Assembly: GCF_050871315.1 (NCBI RefSeq)
Contig: NZ_JBJLRE010000002.1
Source: Kineococcus gynurae
GTDB lineage: Bacteria > Actinomycetota > Actinomycetes > Actinomycetales > Kineococcaceae
DNA: 64,000 nucleotides
Direction: 5' to 3' (one strand)
Shown here: positions 56,615-64,000 of the stretch, piece after piece
Position numbering within the stretch: the stretch's first letter is position 1
Layout: every line of letters starts with the position of its first letter
Notes under the pieces: generated by a model
What the model saw: the letters and a program-made list of their open reading frames with translations, nothing else
Told to the model about the DNA's origin: nothing
The model's database searches: none
Position numbers and translations under genes: made by a program

Positions 56615-58749
56615 ATTCCTCCACCCTCACCCCGACCGCACCCGACGTGCCCGGACCGGGTCCGGGACCCGCCACCCCCGCGCGCGGGCCGCGGACCCCG
56701 GCCGGAGCGTTCAGCCCGCGCCAACTGGTGGCGTCGTTGCCGGACGCGGTGCGCAAGTTCGACCCGCGTCACCTCGTGCGCACACCGGTCCTGCTCGTCG
56801 TCGCGGTCGGGGCGCTGCTCTGCACCGGGCTCGCGCTGCGGACCCCGACCGTGTTCGCCTGGACGATCGTCGCCTGGCTCTGGATCACCGTGCTGTTCGG
56901 GAACCTGGCCGAGGCCGTCGCCGAGGGGCGGGGTCGGGCCCAGGCGGCCTCGCTGCGTGCGGTGAACCAGGAGACCGTGGCCCGCCGGATCGGGCCGGAC
57001 GGTCGTGAGGAGCAGGTGCCGTCCTCCGGTCTACGGCCGGGTGACCTCGTCGCGGTCGCCGCCGGTCAGGTCGTCCCCGGCGACGGCGACGTCGTCGAGG
57101 GCGCGGCCAGCGTGGACGAGTCGGCCATCACCGGGGAGTCCGCCCCCGTCATCCGCGAGTCCGGCGGGGACCGCAGCGCGGTGACCGGGGGGACGACGGT
57201 CCTCTCCGACGAGATCCGGGTGCGCATCACCGCGCGCCCCGGGGAGAGTTTCCTGGACCGGATGATCGCCCTCGTCGAGGGGTCGGCCCGGCAGCGCACG
57301 CCGAACGAGATCGCCCTGAACATCCTGCTCGCCTCGCTCACCCTGGTCTTCCTGCTGGCCGTGGTGACGCTGCAGCCGTTGGCGATCTACTCCGGACGCC
57401 CCCAGGACGTCCTCGTGCTCGTCGCCCTGCTGGTCTGCCTCATCCCGACCACGATCGGGGCCCTGCTCTCGGCCATCGGCATCGCCGGGATGGACCGGCT
57501 GATCCAGCGCAACGTCCTGGCCCGGTCGGGTCGGGCGGTCGAGGCGGCCGGCGACGTCGGGACCCTGCTGCTGGACAAGACCGGGACCATCACGCTGGGG
57601 AACCGGCAGGCCCACGAACTGCTCGGCGTCGCCGGGGTCACCGCCGCGGAACTGGCCACGGCCGCCCGGGCCGCCAGCCTGGCCGACGAGACGCCCGAGG
57701 GACGTTCCGTGGTGACCCTCGTGGAGTCCCACGGCGGGACCGACCGGGCCCCGGCCGAGGGGGACCGGGCCGAGTACGTCGCGTTCACCGCGCAGACCCG
57801 GATGAGCGGTGTCGACCTCGTCGGCCCCGGTGGGCGTCGGGAGATCCGCAAGGGCGCCGCGGCGACCGTCACCGCCTGGATCCGGACGAACGGGGGCGAG
57901 GTCCCGGCCGAGCTCACCGCGCTGGTCGACACCGTCTCCACCGCGGGCGGCACCCCGCTGGTCGTGGCCGAACGGGTCGCCCCCGTGGGCGAGGGGGCGG
58001 GGACCGTCCGCGCCCTCGGCGTGATCCACCTGAAGGACGTCGTGAAACCCGGGATGCGGGAGCGGTTCGACCGGTTGCGCGCCATGGGGATCCGGACCGT
58101 CATGGTCACCGGGGACAACCCGCGCACCGCACGGGCCATCGCCGCCGAGGCCGGGGTCGACGACGTGCTGGCCGAGGCCACCCCCGAGGACAAGCTGGAC
58201 CTGATCCGCCAGGAGCAGGCCGGCGGACGGCTGGTGGCGATGATGGGCGACGGCACGAACGACGCGCCCGCCCTCGCCCAGGCCGACGTCGGGGTGGCCA
58301 TGAACACCGGGACCACCGCGGCCAAGGAGGCCGGGAACATGGTCGACCTCGACTCCGACCCGACGAAACTCATCGAGATCGTCGAGATCGGCAAGCAGCT
58401 CCTCATCACCCGGGGCGCGCTCACCACGTTCTCGATCGCCAACGACGTCGCCAAGTACTTCGCCATCCTGCCGGCGATGTTCGTCACGACGTTCCCGCAG
58501 CTGCAGGCCCTGAACGTCATGCGCCTCTCGACCCCGGAATCGGCCATCGTGTCCGCGGTGGTGTTCAACGCCCTGGTCATCGTGGCGCTCATCCCGCTGG
58601 CCCTGCGAGGGGTGCGCTACCGCCCCACGGGCGCGGCCTCGCTGCTCCGGCGCAACCTCGTCGTCTACGGCATCGGGGGCGTCCTGGTCCCCTTCGCCGG
58701 GATCAAACTCCTCGACCTCGTCCTCACCCACGTCCCCGGGATCGGCTGA
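56611..58749 (+). CDS. kdpB: Potassium-transporting ATPase ATP-binding subunit KdpB
   Basis: The 712-residue P-type ATPase has the phosphorylation motif LLDKTGTITLGN (Asp322), the actuator loop SAITGESAPV, KGAAATVTAW in the nucleotide domain, MVTGDNPRTARAIAAEAGVDD and the hinge MMGDGTNDAPALAQADVGVAMN. Membrane helices flank these. An N-terminal Pro-rich tail of about 40 residues precedes the family core, an actinobacterial feature. It hydrolyses ATP to drive K+ import by KdpA. The GTG overlaps the kdpA stop. Confidence 0.97.
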   Translation: MNSSTLTPTAPDVPGPGPGPATPARGPRTPAGAFSPRQLVASLPDAVRKFDPRHLVRTPVLLVVAVGALLCTGLALRTPTVFAWTIVAWLWITVLFGNLAEAVAEGRGRAQAASLRAVNQETVARRIGPDGREEQVPSSGLRPGDLVAVAAGQVVPGDGDVVEGAASVDESAITGESAPVIRESGGDRSAVTGGTTVLSDEIRVRITARPGESFLDRMIALVEGSARQRTPNEIALNILLASLTLVFLLAVVTLQPLAIYSGRPQDVLVLVALLVCLIPTTIGALLSAIGIAGMDRLIQRNVLARSGRAVEAAGDVGTLLLDKTGTITLGNRQAHELLGVAGVTAAELATAARAASLADETPEGRSVVTLVESHGGTDRAPAEGDRAEYVAFTAQTRMSGVDLVGPGGRREIRKGAAATVTAWIRTNGGEVPAELTALVDTVSTAGGTPLVVAERVAPVGEGAGTVRALGVIHLKDVVKPGMRERFDRLRAMGIRTVMVTGDNPRTARAIAAEAGVDDVLAEATPEDKLDLIRQEQAGGRLVAMMGDGTNDAPALAQADVGVAMNTGTTAAKEAGNMVDLDSDPTKLIEIVEIGKQLLITRGALTTFSIANDVAKYFAILPAMFVTTFPQLQALNVMRLSTPESAIVSAVVFNALVIVALIPLALRGVRYRPTGAASLLRRNLVVYGIGGVLVPFAGIKLLDLVLTHVPGIG

Positions 58750-58750
58750 C

Positions 58751-59323
58751 ATGTCCCTGCTCCTGCGTTCCACCACCCTGCTGCTGCGACCGGTGCGGGC
58801 CGCGGTCCTGCTGCTGCTCGCGGCGACCCTCGTCCTCGGGGTGCTGTTCCCGCTGGCCGGGGTCGCGCTGGCCCGGGTCCTGCCGTCGGCGTCGGTGCCG
58901 GTCGCGACCGCCTCGACGCTCGACGCCTCGGGCTTCGTCGGCCGCCCCTCCGCGGGGTCGAACGACCCCCTCGCCTCGGGGGGCAGCAACCTCGGCCCGA
59001 ACGACGAGGGCCTGCTGGCCGAGCAGGCCACCCGCCGGGCCGAGGTGGCGGCCCGGGAGGGGGTCCCCGCCGCCGACGTGCCCGACGACGCGGTCACCGC
59101 CTCCGGCAGCGGACTGGACCCGGACATCTCCCCGGCCTACGCCGAGCTGCAGGTGCCCCGGGTCGCGCGGGAGACCGGCCTCGGCGAGGCCGAGGTCCGG
59201 GAGCTGGTGGCCCGCAGCACGAGCGGGCGCACCCTCGGCGTCCTGGGGGCCCCGCGCGTCGACGTGGTCACGCTGAACCGGGCGCTCGCCCGGGCCCTGG
59301 GCGACGCCCCCGCGGTCGGCTGA
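58751..59323 (+). CDS. kdpC: Potassium-transporting ATPase subunit KdpC
   Basis: The 190-residue KdpC has one N-terminal membrane helix (AAVLLLLAATLVLGVLFPL) and an extracytoplasmic domain with GRPSAGSNDPLASGGSNLGP, SGSGLDPDISPAYAELQVPR and the C-terminal VDVVTLNRAL. The SxSGLDPxISP segment is the KdpC hallmark. It stabilises KdpB and increases K+ or ATP affinity. It starts 1 base after the kdpB stop. Confidence 0.95.
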   Translation: MSLLLRSTTLLLRPVRAAVLLLLAATLVLGVLFPLAGVALARVLPSASVPVATASTLDASGFVGRPSAGSNDPLASGGSNLGPNDEGLLAEQATRRAEVAAREGVPAADVPDDAVTASGSGLDPDISPAYAELQVPRVARETGLGEAEVRELVARSTSGRTLGVLGAPRVDVVTLNRALARALGDAPAVG

Positions 59324-59338
59324 GGGACGATCGCTGTC

Positions 59339-61909
59339 GTGGTGGAGTCCAGGGCGCAGGGGCGGCTCCGGGTCTTCCTCGGGGCCGCGCCCGGGGTCGG
59401 CAAGACGGTGGCGATGCTCGACGAGGCCCGTCGGCGGGCCCGACGCGGCACCGACGTCGTCGTCGCCGTGGTCGAGACCCACGGCCGGGTGCGGACCGCC
59501 GAGGCCCTGGAGGGTCTGGAGCTCGTCGCGACCCGGGCGGTGGAGCACCGGGGGATGACGGTCGCCGAGCTCGACCTCGACGCGGTCCTGGCCCGCGCGC
59601 CCGAGGTCGCGGTGGTCGACGAGCTCGCCCACACCAACGCACCGGGGTCGAGGAACGCCAAGCGGTGGCAGGACGTCGCCGAACTCCTGGCGGCCGGCAT
59701 CGACGTCGTCTCGACCGTGAACATCCAGCACCTGGAATCGCTCAACGACGTGGTCGCCGACATCACCGGGGTCGAGCAGCGGGAGACCCTGCCCGACGGG
59801 GTCCTCCGCGCGGCCGACCAGGTCCAGCTGGTCGACATGACCCCGGAGGCGTTGCAGCGCCGGCTCTCCCACGGCAACGTCTACGCGGCCGAGAAGATCG
59901 ACGCGGCCCTGTCGAACTACTTCCGGCTCGGCAACCTCACCGCGTTGCGCGAACTGGCCCTGCTGTGGCTGGCCGACCGGGTCGACGAGGGGTTGGCCCG
60001 CTACCGCCGGACCCAGGGGATCGAGAAACCCTGGCCGGCCCGCGAACGGGTCGTCGTCGCGCTGACCGGGGGGCCGGAGTCGGCGACCCTCGTCCGCCGG
60101 GCGGCCCGCATCGCCGGTCGCGGGGCCGGGGGAGAGCTGCACGCGGTCCACGTCGTGGCCGGCGACGGGGTGCTCGGGGGTTCGCCGAGCCGGTTGGCCG
60201 AGCAGCGCGCGTTGGTCGAGTCCCTGGGCGGGACCTACCACCAGACCACCGACGAGGGCGAGGGGGTGGCCGCCACGGTGCTGGAGGTGGCTGCCGGGTT
60301 GAACGCGAGCCAGGTCGTCGTCGGGGCCAGCCGGCACGGCCGGTTGCGCGCCCTGCTGCGGCAGGGGGTGGGCGAGGAGGTCGTGCGGAACTCGGGTTCC
60401 CTGGACGTCCTGGTCGTGCCGCACGAGCACACCGCGGGCAACCGCGGGCTGCCCCCGCGGGCCCGGGCCGCGCTGTCGGTGGGACGGCGGTTCTGGGGCT
60501 GGGTCCTCGCGCTGGCCGGACCCGCCCTGCTGACCCCCCTGCTGCTCGCCCTCGGTCCCCAGGACCTCTCGACCGACCTGATGGCCTTCCTCGTCCTCGT
60601 GGTCGCCGCCGCCCTGGTGGGGGGCTGGTGGCCGGCCGTCGCCGCGGCCCTGGCCGGCAGCCTGGCCGTGAACTTCTTCTTCACCCCGCCGCTCGGGCAG
60701 TTCGCCGTGGCCCGGCCCACCAACGCGGTCGCCCTCGCGGTGTTCCTGCTCGTCGCGGTCGCGATCTCGGCGACCGTGGACGCCGCCGCGCGACGGAGTC
60801 GGGAGGCCGCCCGTCGCCGGGCCGAGACGGAGGCGCTGGCCGTGCTGACCCGCACCGTCCTCACCGCCGAACGACCGCTGGAGGAGGCCCTGGCCCACAC
60901 CCGGACCACGTTCGGGGCCGACTCGGCCACCCTGCTCGAACGGGACGCCACCGGCGGGTGGGTCGAGGTGGCGCGCGTCGGGGAACCGCCCTGCCCGGTG
61001 CCGGCCGCGGCCGACGCGGGGGCCGCCGAGGTCGACGACACCTGCCTGGCCCTGCGCGGGCGGTTGCTGTCGGGGGCCGACCGCCGGGTGCTGGAGTCGT
61101 TCGCGGCGCAGGTCGCGGCGCTGCGGCAGCGGCAGCGGTTGGCCCGCCAGGCCCGGCACGCGCGGCGGCTGGAGGAGGGTGACGCCGTCCGGGGGGCGTT
61201 GCTGACCGCGGTGTCGCACGACCTGCGGACCCCGTTGGCGACGTTGCAGACGGCCTGGGAGAGCCTGCAGGCCGAGGAGGATGGGCACCTGGCGCTGCCC
61301 CCGGCCGACCGCGCGGAACTGCTCCGGGAGGTCGGGAACTCCTCGCACCGGTTGCAGCGGTTGATCGACGACCTGCTCGACGTCTCGCGGATCCGGTCCG
61401 GTGTCGTGCAACCCCGGTTGGTCGACGTCGGTCTGGAGGAGGTCGTGCTGCCGGTGCTCGCCGAGCTCGACGACGTCGGGTCGCAGCGGGTATTGGTGGA
61501 CGTCGCCGAGGACCTGCCGACCGTCCGGACCGACCCGGGTCTGCTGCGTCGGGTCGTCGCCAACCTGGTGCAGAACGCGCTGCGGCACAGCGGCTCCGGG
61601 ACGGTGGAGGTGGTGGCGTCGGTGTCGGTGGAGGCGGGCCGCGCCGGGATGCGGCTGCTCGTCGCCGACCACGGGCGCGGGGTGCCGGACGCCGCCAAGG
61701 AACTCGTGTTCACCCCGTTCCAGCGGTTGGACGACCGGGGGACGACCGGGCTGGGCCTCGGGCTCGCCGTGGCGCGCGGGCTGACCGAGGCGATCGGCGG
61801 GCAGCTCGGCGCGGAGGACACCCCGGGCGGTGGCCTCACCATGGTCCTGGACCTGCCGCTCTCCGCGGCGGGGTCGGCGGATCCGACGGTGGACGGGGGT
61901 GACGGGTGA
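59339..61909 (+). CDS. kdpD: Sensor histidine kinase KdpD
   Basis: The 856-residue sensor has the KdpD N-terminal domain with the Walker A-like GAAPGVGKTVAML and VVDELAHTNAPGSRN, and a Usp-like region (about 240-365, VVVGASRHGRLRALL). Four DUF4118 helices follow (about 385-480) and a GAF-like segment (about 500-610). The kinase core has the phospho-acceptor His627 in TAVSHDLRTPLATLQ and an HATPase with QNALRHSG, DHGRGVPDA and GLGLGLAVARGL. It responds to K+ limitation or turgor. GTG 59339 or 59342 starts it; the stop overlaps kdpE (GTGA). Confidence 0.95.
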   Translation: MVESRAQGRLRVFLGAAPGVGKTVAMLDEARRRARRGTDVVVAVVETHGRVRTAEALEGLELVATRAVEHRGMTVAELDLDAVLARAPEVAVVDELAHTNAPGSRNAKRWQDVAELLAAGIDVVSTVNIQHLESLNDVVADITGVEQRETLPDGVLRAADQVQLVDMTPEALQRRLSHGNVYAAEKIDAALSNYFRLGNLTALRELALLWLADRVDEGLARYRRTQGIEKPWPARERVVVALTGGPESATLVRRAARIAGRGAGGELHAVHVVAGDGVLGGSPSRLAEQRALVESLGGTYHQTTDEGEGVAATVLEVAAGLNASQVVVGASRHGRLRALLRQGVGEEVVRNSGSLDVLVVPHEHTAGNRGLPPRARAALSVGRRFWGWVLALAGPALLTPLLLALGPQDLSTDLMAFLVLVVAAALVGGWWPAVAAALAGSLAVNFFFTPPLGQFAVARPTNAVALAVFLLVAVAISATVDAAARRSREAARRRAETEALAVLTRTVLTAERPLEEALAHTRTTFGADSATLLERDATGGWVEVARVGEPPCPVPAAADAGAAEVDDTCLALRGRLLSGADRRVLESFAAQVAALRQRQRLARQARHARRLEEGDAVRGALLTAVSHDLRTPLATLQTAWESLQAEEDGHLALPPADRAELLREVGNSSHRLQRLIDDLLDVSRIRSGVVQPRLVDVGLEEVVLPVLAELDDVGSQRVLVDVAEDLPTVRTDPGLLRRVVANLVQNALRHSGSGTVEVVASVSVEAGRAGMRLLVADHGRGVPDAAKELVFTPFQRLDDRGTTGLGLGLAVARGLTEAIGGQLGAEDTPGGGLTMVLDLPLSAAGSADPTVDGGDG

Positions 61910-62580
61910 GCCGGGTGCTGGTGGTCGACGACGAACCCGGCCTGCGGCGCGCCCTGGCGATCAACCTCGGGGCCCGCGGGTGGCAGGTCGAGGTGGCCGC
62001 CGACGGGGCGAGCGCGCTCGACCTCGCGGCCTCGGCCCATCCCGACGTCGTGCTGCTCGACCTCGGCCTGCCCGACCTGGACGGACTCGACGTCATCGCC
62101 GGGATCCGCGGGTGGAGCCCGGTCCCGATCATCGTGCTCAGCGCCCGGACCTCCTCGGCCGACACCGTCGACGCCCTCGACGCCGGCGCCGACGACTACG
62201 TGACGAAACCCTTCGCGATGGACGTCCTGCTCGCCCGGCTGCGCGCCGCCCTGCGCCGCGCCCCCGCTGCGGGCTCCGAGGACGTCGTGGTCGCCGGTGA
62301 GCTCACCATCGACCTGCCCCGGGCGGTGGTCGAACGGGCCGGGGTCCCCGTCCGGTTGACCCCGACCGAGTGGTCCCTGCTGCACGTGCTGGTCCGCGAC
62401 CGCGGCCGCCTGGTCGGGCGTCGACAACTGCTGCAGGAGGTCTGGGGCCCGGAATACGAGCGGGAGACGAACTACCTCCGGGTCTACGTGGCCCAGTTGC
62501 GCCGCAAGCTCGAGGCCGACCCCGGGCGCCCGCGGCACCTGCTGACCGAACCCGGGATGGGGTACCGGTTCGAGGCCTGA
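61906..62580 (+). CDS. kdpE: Response regulator KdpE
   Basis: The 224-residue OmpR-type regulator has a receiver domain with acidic DDE near residues 8-10, the phospho-acceptor Asp52 in VVLLDLGLPDLDG and the Lys in DDYVTKPF. The C-terminal winged helix (about 130-224) has LTPTEWSLLHVLVRD and ETNYLRVYVAQLRRKLE. It activates kdpFABC when phosphorylated by KdpD. The GTG start overlaps the kdpD stop. The GTCA repeats before the operon are its likely target. Confidence 0.96.
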   Translation: MSRVLVVDDEPGLRRALAINLGARGWQVEVAADGASALDLAASAHPDVVLLDLGLPDLDGLDVIAGIRGWSPVPIIVLSARTSSADTVDALDAGADDYVTKPFAMDVLLARLRAALRRAPAAGSEDVVVAGELTIDLPRAVVERAGVPVRLTPTEWSLLHVLVRDRGRLVGRRQLLQEVWGPEYERETNYLRVYVAQLRRKLEADPGRPRHLLTEPGMGYRFEA

Positions 62581-62685
62581 CCCGCCGATGCCTGGTACGG
62601 TCAGCGTGGTCGGAACCGTTGCGGCAGAGCGAGTATTGAGACAGTAACCCTTGATCGCGACGACGATGTCGAGGAGAATTCGCAC

Positions 62686-64000
62686 ATGGGTGCGGAGGTT
62701 GTCGAGTCGGTGGACATGGGGGAGCGGCTGGCCCCTCGCGACGCCTTGACCGAGTTGTTGCAGGCCTCTGAACGGCTCCGTTCCACCGGCCACGCGATGG
62801 CGATCGACGCCGTGGTCGCCCTGCTGGGTCACGTCCGGCTGGAGCACCCCGACGTGACCCGGGCCCGCAACCTGGGCTGCACCCGCGACGGGGAGAAACT
62901 CACCCCCGAACTCCTCGGCCACCTCGTCGCCGAGGTGGCCGCGATGATCCTGGCTGAGGCGCGGCACCTCTCCCACCTGCAGGCGATCGGTCAGGTCGGG
63001 GATGCCCTCGACGCCCTGGCCGACCCGGTCCTGCACGACGCGTACCGGGCCGGTGCCGTCACCGCCACCCACCGCGCGGTGATCCGACGGGCGCAGGACC
63101 GCCTCGCCGCCCGCGAAGCCACCCTCGTCCCGGTCCAGGGTTCCGACGGGGTGCGGGTCGGGGCGTTCGGGGAACCCGTCCTCGACGGTGGCGCGCTCGC
63201 CGCAGCGCGGGCCGAACTCACCCGCAGCGCGCTCGGATTCATCGCGCAGGTCCAGCCGACCCCGCAACAACTGACCCGGCACTGCACGAAGGTCATCCGC
63301 CGACTCACCCCCGACCACGTCCCCGCCACCGTCCGGGTCGCCGAGGCGACCCGTCACGTCTCGGTGGACCTCTGCGACACCGGTGAGGACTCCGGCCTGA
63401 CCGCGCACCTCACCGCCCTGGTCGGCAAGGACATCGCCCTCCGCTTCGACCGGTGGCTCACCAGCGCCGCCGACGCGGCCGCTGACCACGCCAAGATCAC
63501 CGGGGCGGCCGATCACCGGACCCATCAGCAGCGCCGCGCCGACGTGTTCACCGACGTCCTGACCACCGCGATGCGCGAGGGCGTCCCCGCCCTGTCCGAC
63601 CCGACCGAGCTTGCTGAGGCGGGTGAGGTGAACCCGGTGAAGCACGTCCGGACCCACCGCCCCGCGTCCAGCACCACCGTGCACGTGACCATCGCCGCGC
63701 GGACCCTGCTCGGTTTGGACGACGAACCCGGTGAGGTCGCCGGGATCGGACCGGTCCCCGCCGCCCTCGCCCGAGCGCTCGCCGCCGACGGGGACTGGCG
63801 GAGAGTTCTCACCGACCCGGTCACCCATGAGGTTCTGGACGTCTCACCCCGGGTCTACCGCCCCGGTGCCGCTCTCCGCCGTTTCGTGCAGGCCCGGGAC
63901 AGGACCTGCACCACCCCGGGCTGTCTGGTCCCGGCGATCGACTGCGACCTCGATCACCGGATCCCGTTCGAGGAAGGCGGGCGGACGGTCCGGGCGAACC
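62686..64000 (+). CDS. DUF222-HNH endonuclease-like protein (cut by right edge)
   Basis: The 438 visible codons run open to the window end. The body is DUF222-like: helices with ALTELLQASERLRSTGHA, a central RHLSHLQAIGQVGDALDALADPVLHDAYRAG, and LTALVGKDIALRFDRWL. The C-terminal zinc-type HNH nuclease starts near residue 400: FVQARDRTCTTPGCLVPAIDCDLDHRIPFEEGG. The start is ATG 62686 with GAGGAG about 9 bases upstream. These actinobacterial proteins occur in many copies per genome (the 13E12-type family) and are associated with mobile or repeated elements; function is unproven. Confidence 0.85.
   Translation, partial: MGAEVVESVDMGERLAPRDALTELLQASERLRSTGHAMAIDAVVALLGHVRLEHPDVTRARNLGCTRDGEKLTPELLGHLVAEVAAMILAEARHLSHLQAIGQVGDALDALADPVLHDAYRAGAVTATHRAVIRRAQDRLAAREATLVPVQGSDGVRVGAFGEPVLDGGALAAARAELTRSALGFIAQVQPTPQQLTRHCTKVIRRLTPDHVPATVRVAEATRHVSVDLCDTGEDSGLTAHLTALVGKDIALRFDRWLTSAADAAADHAKITGAADHRTHQQRRADVFTDVLTTAMREGVPALSDPTELAEAGEVNPVKHVRTHRPASSTTVHVTIAARTLLGLDDEPGEVAGIGPVPAALARALAADGDWRRVLTDPVTHEVLDVSPRVYRPGAALRRFVQARDRTCTTPGCLVPAIDCDLDHRIPFEEGGRTVRAN

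Noticed and set aside
60235..63828. Minus-strand frame of about 1,200 codons opposite kdpD, kdpE and the HNH gene
   Set aside because: It lies antisense to three genes with intact domains and shows no domain of its own.

Overview
This window is very GC-rich (low-to-mid 70s percent by eye) and densely coded, with many GTG starts, 1-4 base gene overlaps and no intergenic gap above about 220 bases. The gene families (ANTAR-domain RNA-binding regulators, LGFP-repeat secreted protein, EgtE-like PLP enzyme, DUF6328, PspC, DICT domain, DUF222-HNH protein) point to an actinobacterium. A Kineosporiaceae/Kineococcus-like bacterium is my best guess, but that is inference from family content and not a database match. 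I saw no tRNA, rRNA, CRISPR array, prophage or insertion sequence. The chromosome looks like ordinary core and accessory sequence.

Layout. 1-8.2 kb is carbon metabolism: a DeoR regulator (cut by the left edge), a CitE-like lyase and a GH114 lipoprotein on the minus strand; a luciferase-like oxidoreductase and an amylosucrase on the plus strand; a PhyH-type dioxygenase divergent from a LacI-type regulator with inverted repeats between them; and an alpha/beta hydrolase. 8.3-15.4 kb holds a secreted CAP-LGFP protein, two convergent ANTAR proteins, a DUF6328 membrane protein overlapping a TPP enzyme, a small YtxH-like protein and an EgtE-like enzyme. The last is divergent from a manganese-type DtxR repressor across a 12-bp tandem repeat. 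16-24 kb has sugar kinase and oxidoreductase genes, an unknown protein, a histidine phosphatase, PspC, gamma-glutamyltransferase, a ThrE-type exporter and a flavin-nucleotide oxidase-like protein.

24.1-32.8 kb is a tightly overlapping recC-recB-recD operon for double-strand-break repair. It is followed by a four-domain EAL-DICT-LOV-GGDEF protein, apparently a blue-light-sensing cyclic-di-GMP enzyme. 35.2-37.7 kb is a minus-strand operon (class III aminotransferase, tag, VOC protein), then aroQ and an alkyl-DHAP-synthase-like flavoprotein. 40-44.6 kb is all minus strand: a GAF-phosphatase-kinase regulator, an SDR, an MFS transporter and a degenerate GGDEF protein.

44.7-49.25 kb is the glycerol operon glpF-glpK-glpD, with an elaborate control region (a CRP-type site, a 7-3-7 palindrome and an inverted repeat that covers the glpF ribosome binding site) and a strong terminator. 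49.3-54.7 kb holds a GT61 glycosyltransferase, a SWIM-SNF2 helicase pair and YnfA. 54.7-62.6 kb is a complete potassium-uptake operon, kdpFABC-kdpDE. It is preceded by GTCA direct repeats and an extra 27-residue membrane peptide gene coupled to kdpF. The right edge cuts a DUF222-HNH endonuclease gene.

The most interesting items are the LOV-containing cyclic-di-GMP protein, the extra micro-ORF and repeats of the kdp leader, the layered glp control region and the 12-bp repeats in the egtE/mntR-like divergent region. I did not find an obviously new multi-gene system.
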